64,000 nt of DNA from Larus michahellis (Eukaryota > Chordata > Aves > Charadriiformes > Laridae), in NCBI RefSeq assembly GCF_964199755.1, contig NC_133896.1, positions 91,558,215 to 91,622,214 of the forward strand, in the 5' to 3' direction. This document shows positions 57,901 to 64,000 of this stretch, piece after piece. Below the pieces are notes generated by a model. The model had not been told where the DNA came from. It saw nothing but the letters and a program-made list of their open reading frames with translations, and ran no database searches. A program made the position numbers and the translations under genes. Within the stretch, counting starts at the first letter, position 1. Every line of letters begins with the position of its first letter.

Positions 57901-58470
57901 TGTATCTGTGTCCTGATAGGACAGTAGGAGTCCCCTGCTTGCCCAGTGCAATGTTTTCTTTGGGGACAAGGATTCAGGGACAAATAGTTCAACCTTCCAT
58001 TAGCCCTAAAACTCTGATGTCCCCTGCCTGTAACGTGCCACCATAGACCTGTGCTGAGGAGGGTCTGACCCTGAACCCACGTACTACACAGTGGGCTGGG
58101 AAGCTGCAGCTCTGTGCAGGAGACTGATGTATCTATCTAGTGTCCCTTCTGGAGTTCTGCTGCATCTACGCTGCCCTGAAACTAATGTATACAAAGCTCT
58201 GCAGCCTATTGTAAGGGTCTGGCATGAGGGTGAGGTCCAAAATAGGTTGAGATAGTATGGTGTGTTAATGTCTTTACCTTCTGTTGATAAGTCACTACAA
58301 CCTCTTCTCTTCTAAAACATACATGAGGAACACCCCACCCTGGGGCCTTTGAGGTAGAGCAAGGCCTGCAGATGAGATGTTCTCCGGATGGGGTCGGTAG
58401 GCAGTATTCACAGGAGGAGAGTTAGGTTTACAGTAGCTCATTGTGATGCTGGAAAGAACACAGCCTGCAG
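57900..58470. other. Convergent intergenic gap, CDCA3-GNB3
   Basis: CDCA3 (plus) and GNB3 (minus) end towards each other, with about 0.6 kb between their poly(A) signals. I see no coding sequence or clear repeat here. Confidence 0.6.
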
Positions 58471-58479
58471 TGCTTGTGT

Positions 58480-59265
58480 GAAGCTTTCTTTATTTGCCTG
58501 GGCTATGAAGAACTAGAACAGACTTGAAAACAGGGGTTGATGGCTACTGGGTCAACAGGGTCACCACACAATGCAGGGGTGATGCAAAAAAGAGAAGGAA
58601 CAGCAAGAAGCAGACAATAAGGAAGAATAAATATAATATTCCCTGGTGTTCTGGCAGGGGCTGCCTTTCCCCCATTTATGCATAGATAAGACTTGAGCTA
58701 AGCCTTCCCCAGTGGAAAATGAGCCCAGTTTACATTAGCTTTTTGATTGAGGTTGCGTGATAAGGAATCTCAAATTCAGTGCGTCTCTGAGGCTGTCTGC
58801 AGGGGTATAGGACAGCTGTGCAGAGAAGCTAGGTGGAGTTAAATCATGGGCAGAGCTTAGTCTGGGATAGAGGTGTTTGAGGAGGGGTCCTCCGAAGGAT
58901 GGGTGTCAATGTGGGTGGAGGTGTTTGATGGGAGGTGTGGGGTGTCTGAACTGTGCTGTAAACTCCTGAGACATAACAATTAGTGCTTCGTAGGTCTTCA
59001 AGCCCGCTGGAAGCTGCTGGGCCTCTTTAGAGGTGGAGAGAAGGGCCAGTGTGTATGTGTGCTCCTGCTCCCCAGCTCCCCCTGCTCCCCCTCCCCAACC
59101 TTTCCTTTCTCTTTCACTCTAGGAGACCCCTACAAGTGACCTGTGTCTAGAGACAAGGGGGAGTGGTAGGTAGGCGTTTCTGTTGTGCTCAGCTGACGAT
59201 GTTCTTTGCATGGGCTCGGGCTGTGGGCCTTGCTTCCGCTGCTCTTTCCCTCTCTGCTGCCATCC
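58480..59265 (-). other. GNB3: GNB3 3' UTR and poly(A) signal
   Basis: The first AATAAA on the minus strand after the GNB3 stop codon (59,266-59,268) is at 58,489-58,494, giving a 3' UTR of about 0.78 kb. An intron in the UTR cannot be ruled out. Confidence 0.6.
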
Positions 59266-63634
<4,369 letters not shown>

Positions 63635-64000
63635 CTGGAGAAGAGACGGAGCAGATGAGACAGAAAAGAAGCCACATGATGAAGGCAATGGCAAGTGAAA
63701 TTCAGGGGCATGGCCTGGGGGCTTCTAGAAGCAGGAACTGTGGCTTTGCTGGGTTTGGATTGTGGCCAGCACAGGGGGATCCTGGTCTGTAACTAGGGCA
63801 TCTCGTCACCAGTCAGACATCAGGAAGGTGAGACAAAAGCTGCTCAGCACCCAGTTCCCCATGCAACACCCTTTCCATGGATCCTCCCGCCTGGCAGAAC
63901 ACCAGCTGCCTCCCAGGCAGAGAAGCTCCTGGGGACATAGTACACTTTTTGGCCCCCTGCAGACACAATGCCGGTGGCCACTTCCTTCTCACTATTGTAG
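63635..64000 (-). other. GNB3: GNB3 intron, truncated by window edge
   Basis: This is the intron between the missing first coding exon and the 39-bp exon. No start exon is visible on the minus strand before the edge. Confidence 0.75.

Overview
This window is vertebrate nuclear DNA, almost certainly from a bird. Six multi-exon genes with GT-AG introns can be rebuilt exon by exon. The introns carry 3' tails of CR1 LINEs with the avian-type reading frame, and the promoters sit in very GC-rich CpG islands. I can name the genes from their proteins. The species cannot be fixed from sequence alone; the residues fit birds and I claim no closer placement.

The locus matches the conserved block on human 12p13 (ATN1, ENO2, LRRC23, TPI1, USP5, CDCA3, GNB3), here in reverse orientation. 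Bases 1-14,190 hold no recognisable coding exon. They carry two CpG islands (about 5.2-7.6 kb and 12.5-13.1 kb) that are best read, by synteny, as the 5' non-coding part of ATN1 on the minus strand. ENO2 (minus, CDS 15,077-20,826, non-coding first exon near 24.0 kb) and LRRC23 (minus, 24,642-31,065) follow. Next come a repeat-rich gap with a solo LTR (31.4-36.1 kb), then TPI1 (minus, 36,592-39,118) and USP5 (minus, 39,986-54,554). CDCA3 (plus, 54,998-57,639) shares a bidirectional promoter with USP5. GNB3 (minus, 59,266-63,634) runs off the right edge and lacks only its first coding exon.

All six proteins come out at full expected length without frameshifts: ENO2 434 aa, LRRC23 343 aa, TPI1 248 aa, USP5 855 aa, CDCA3 238 aa, GNB3 321 aa plus a missing start of about 19 aa. 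ENO2 and TPI1 are glycolytic enzymes. USP5 recycles free ubiquitin chains, CDCA3 is a G2/M ubiquitin-ligase factor, LRRC23 is a radial-spoke protein of motile cilia, and GNB3 is a G-protein beta subunit of cone photoreceptors and ON-bipolar cells. The genes are linked by position and shared promoters rather than by one pathway.

I found no new biological system. The best leads are regulatory. ENO2 intron 1 ends in a 207-nt tract with no adenosine, which forces a distant branch point. USP5 keeps the alternative donor that toggles 23 residues. Four ZNF143/THAP11-type sites cluster in USP5 intron 1. CCAAT boxes and a CHR lie between USP5 and CDCA3, and twin RFX X-boxes lie in front of LRRC23. No SPSB2 is visible where mammals have it.
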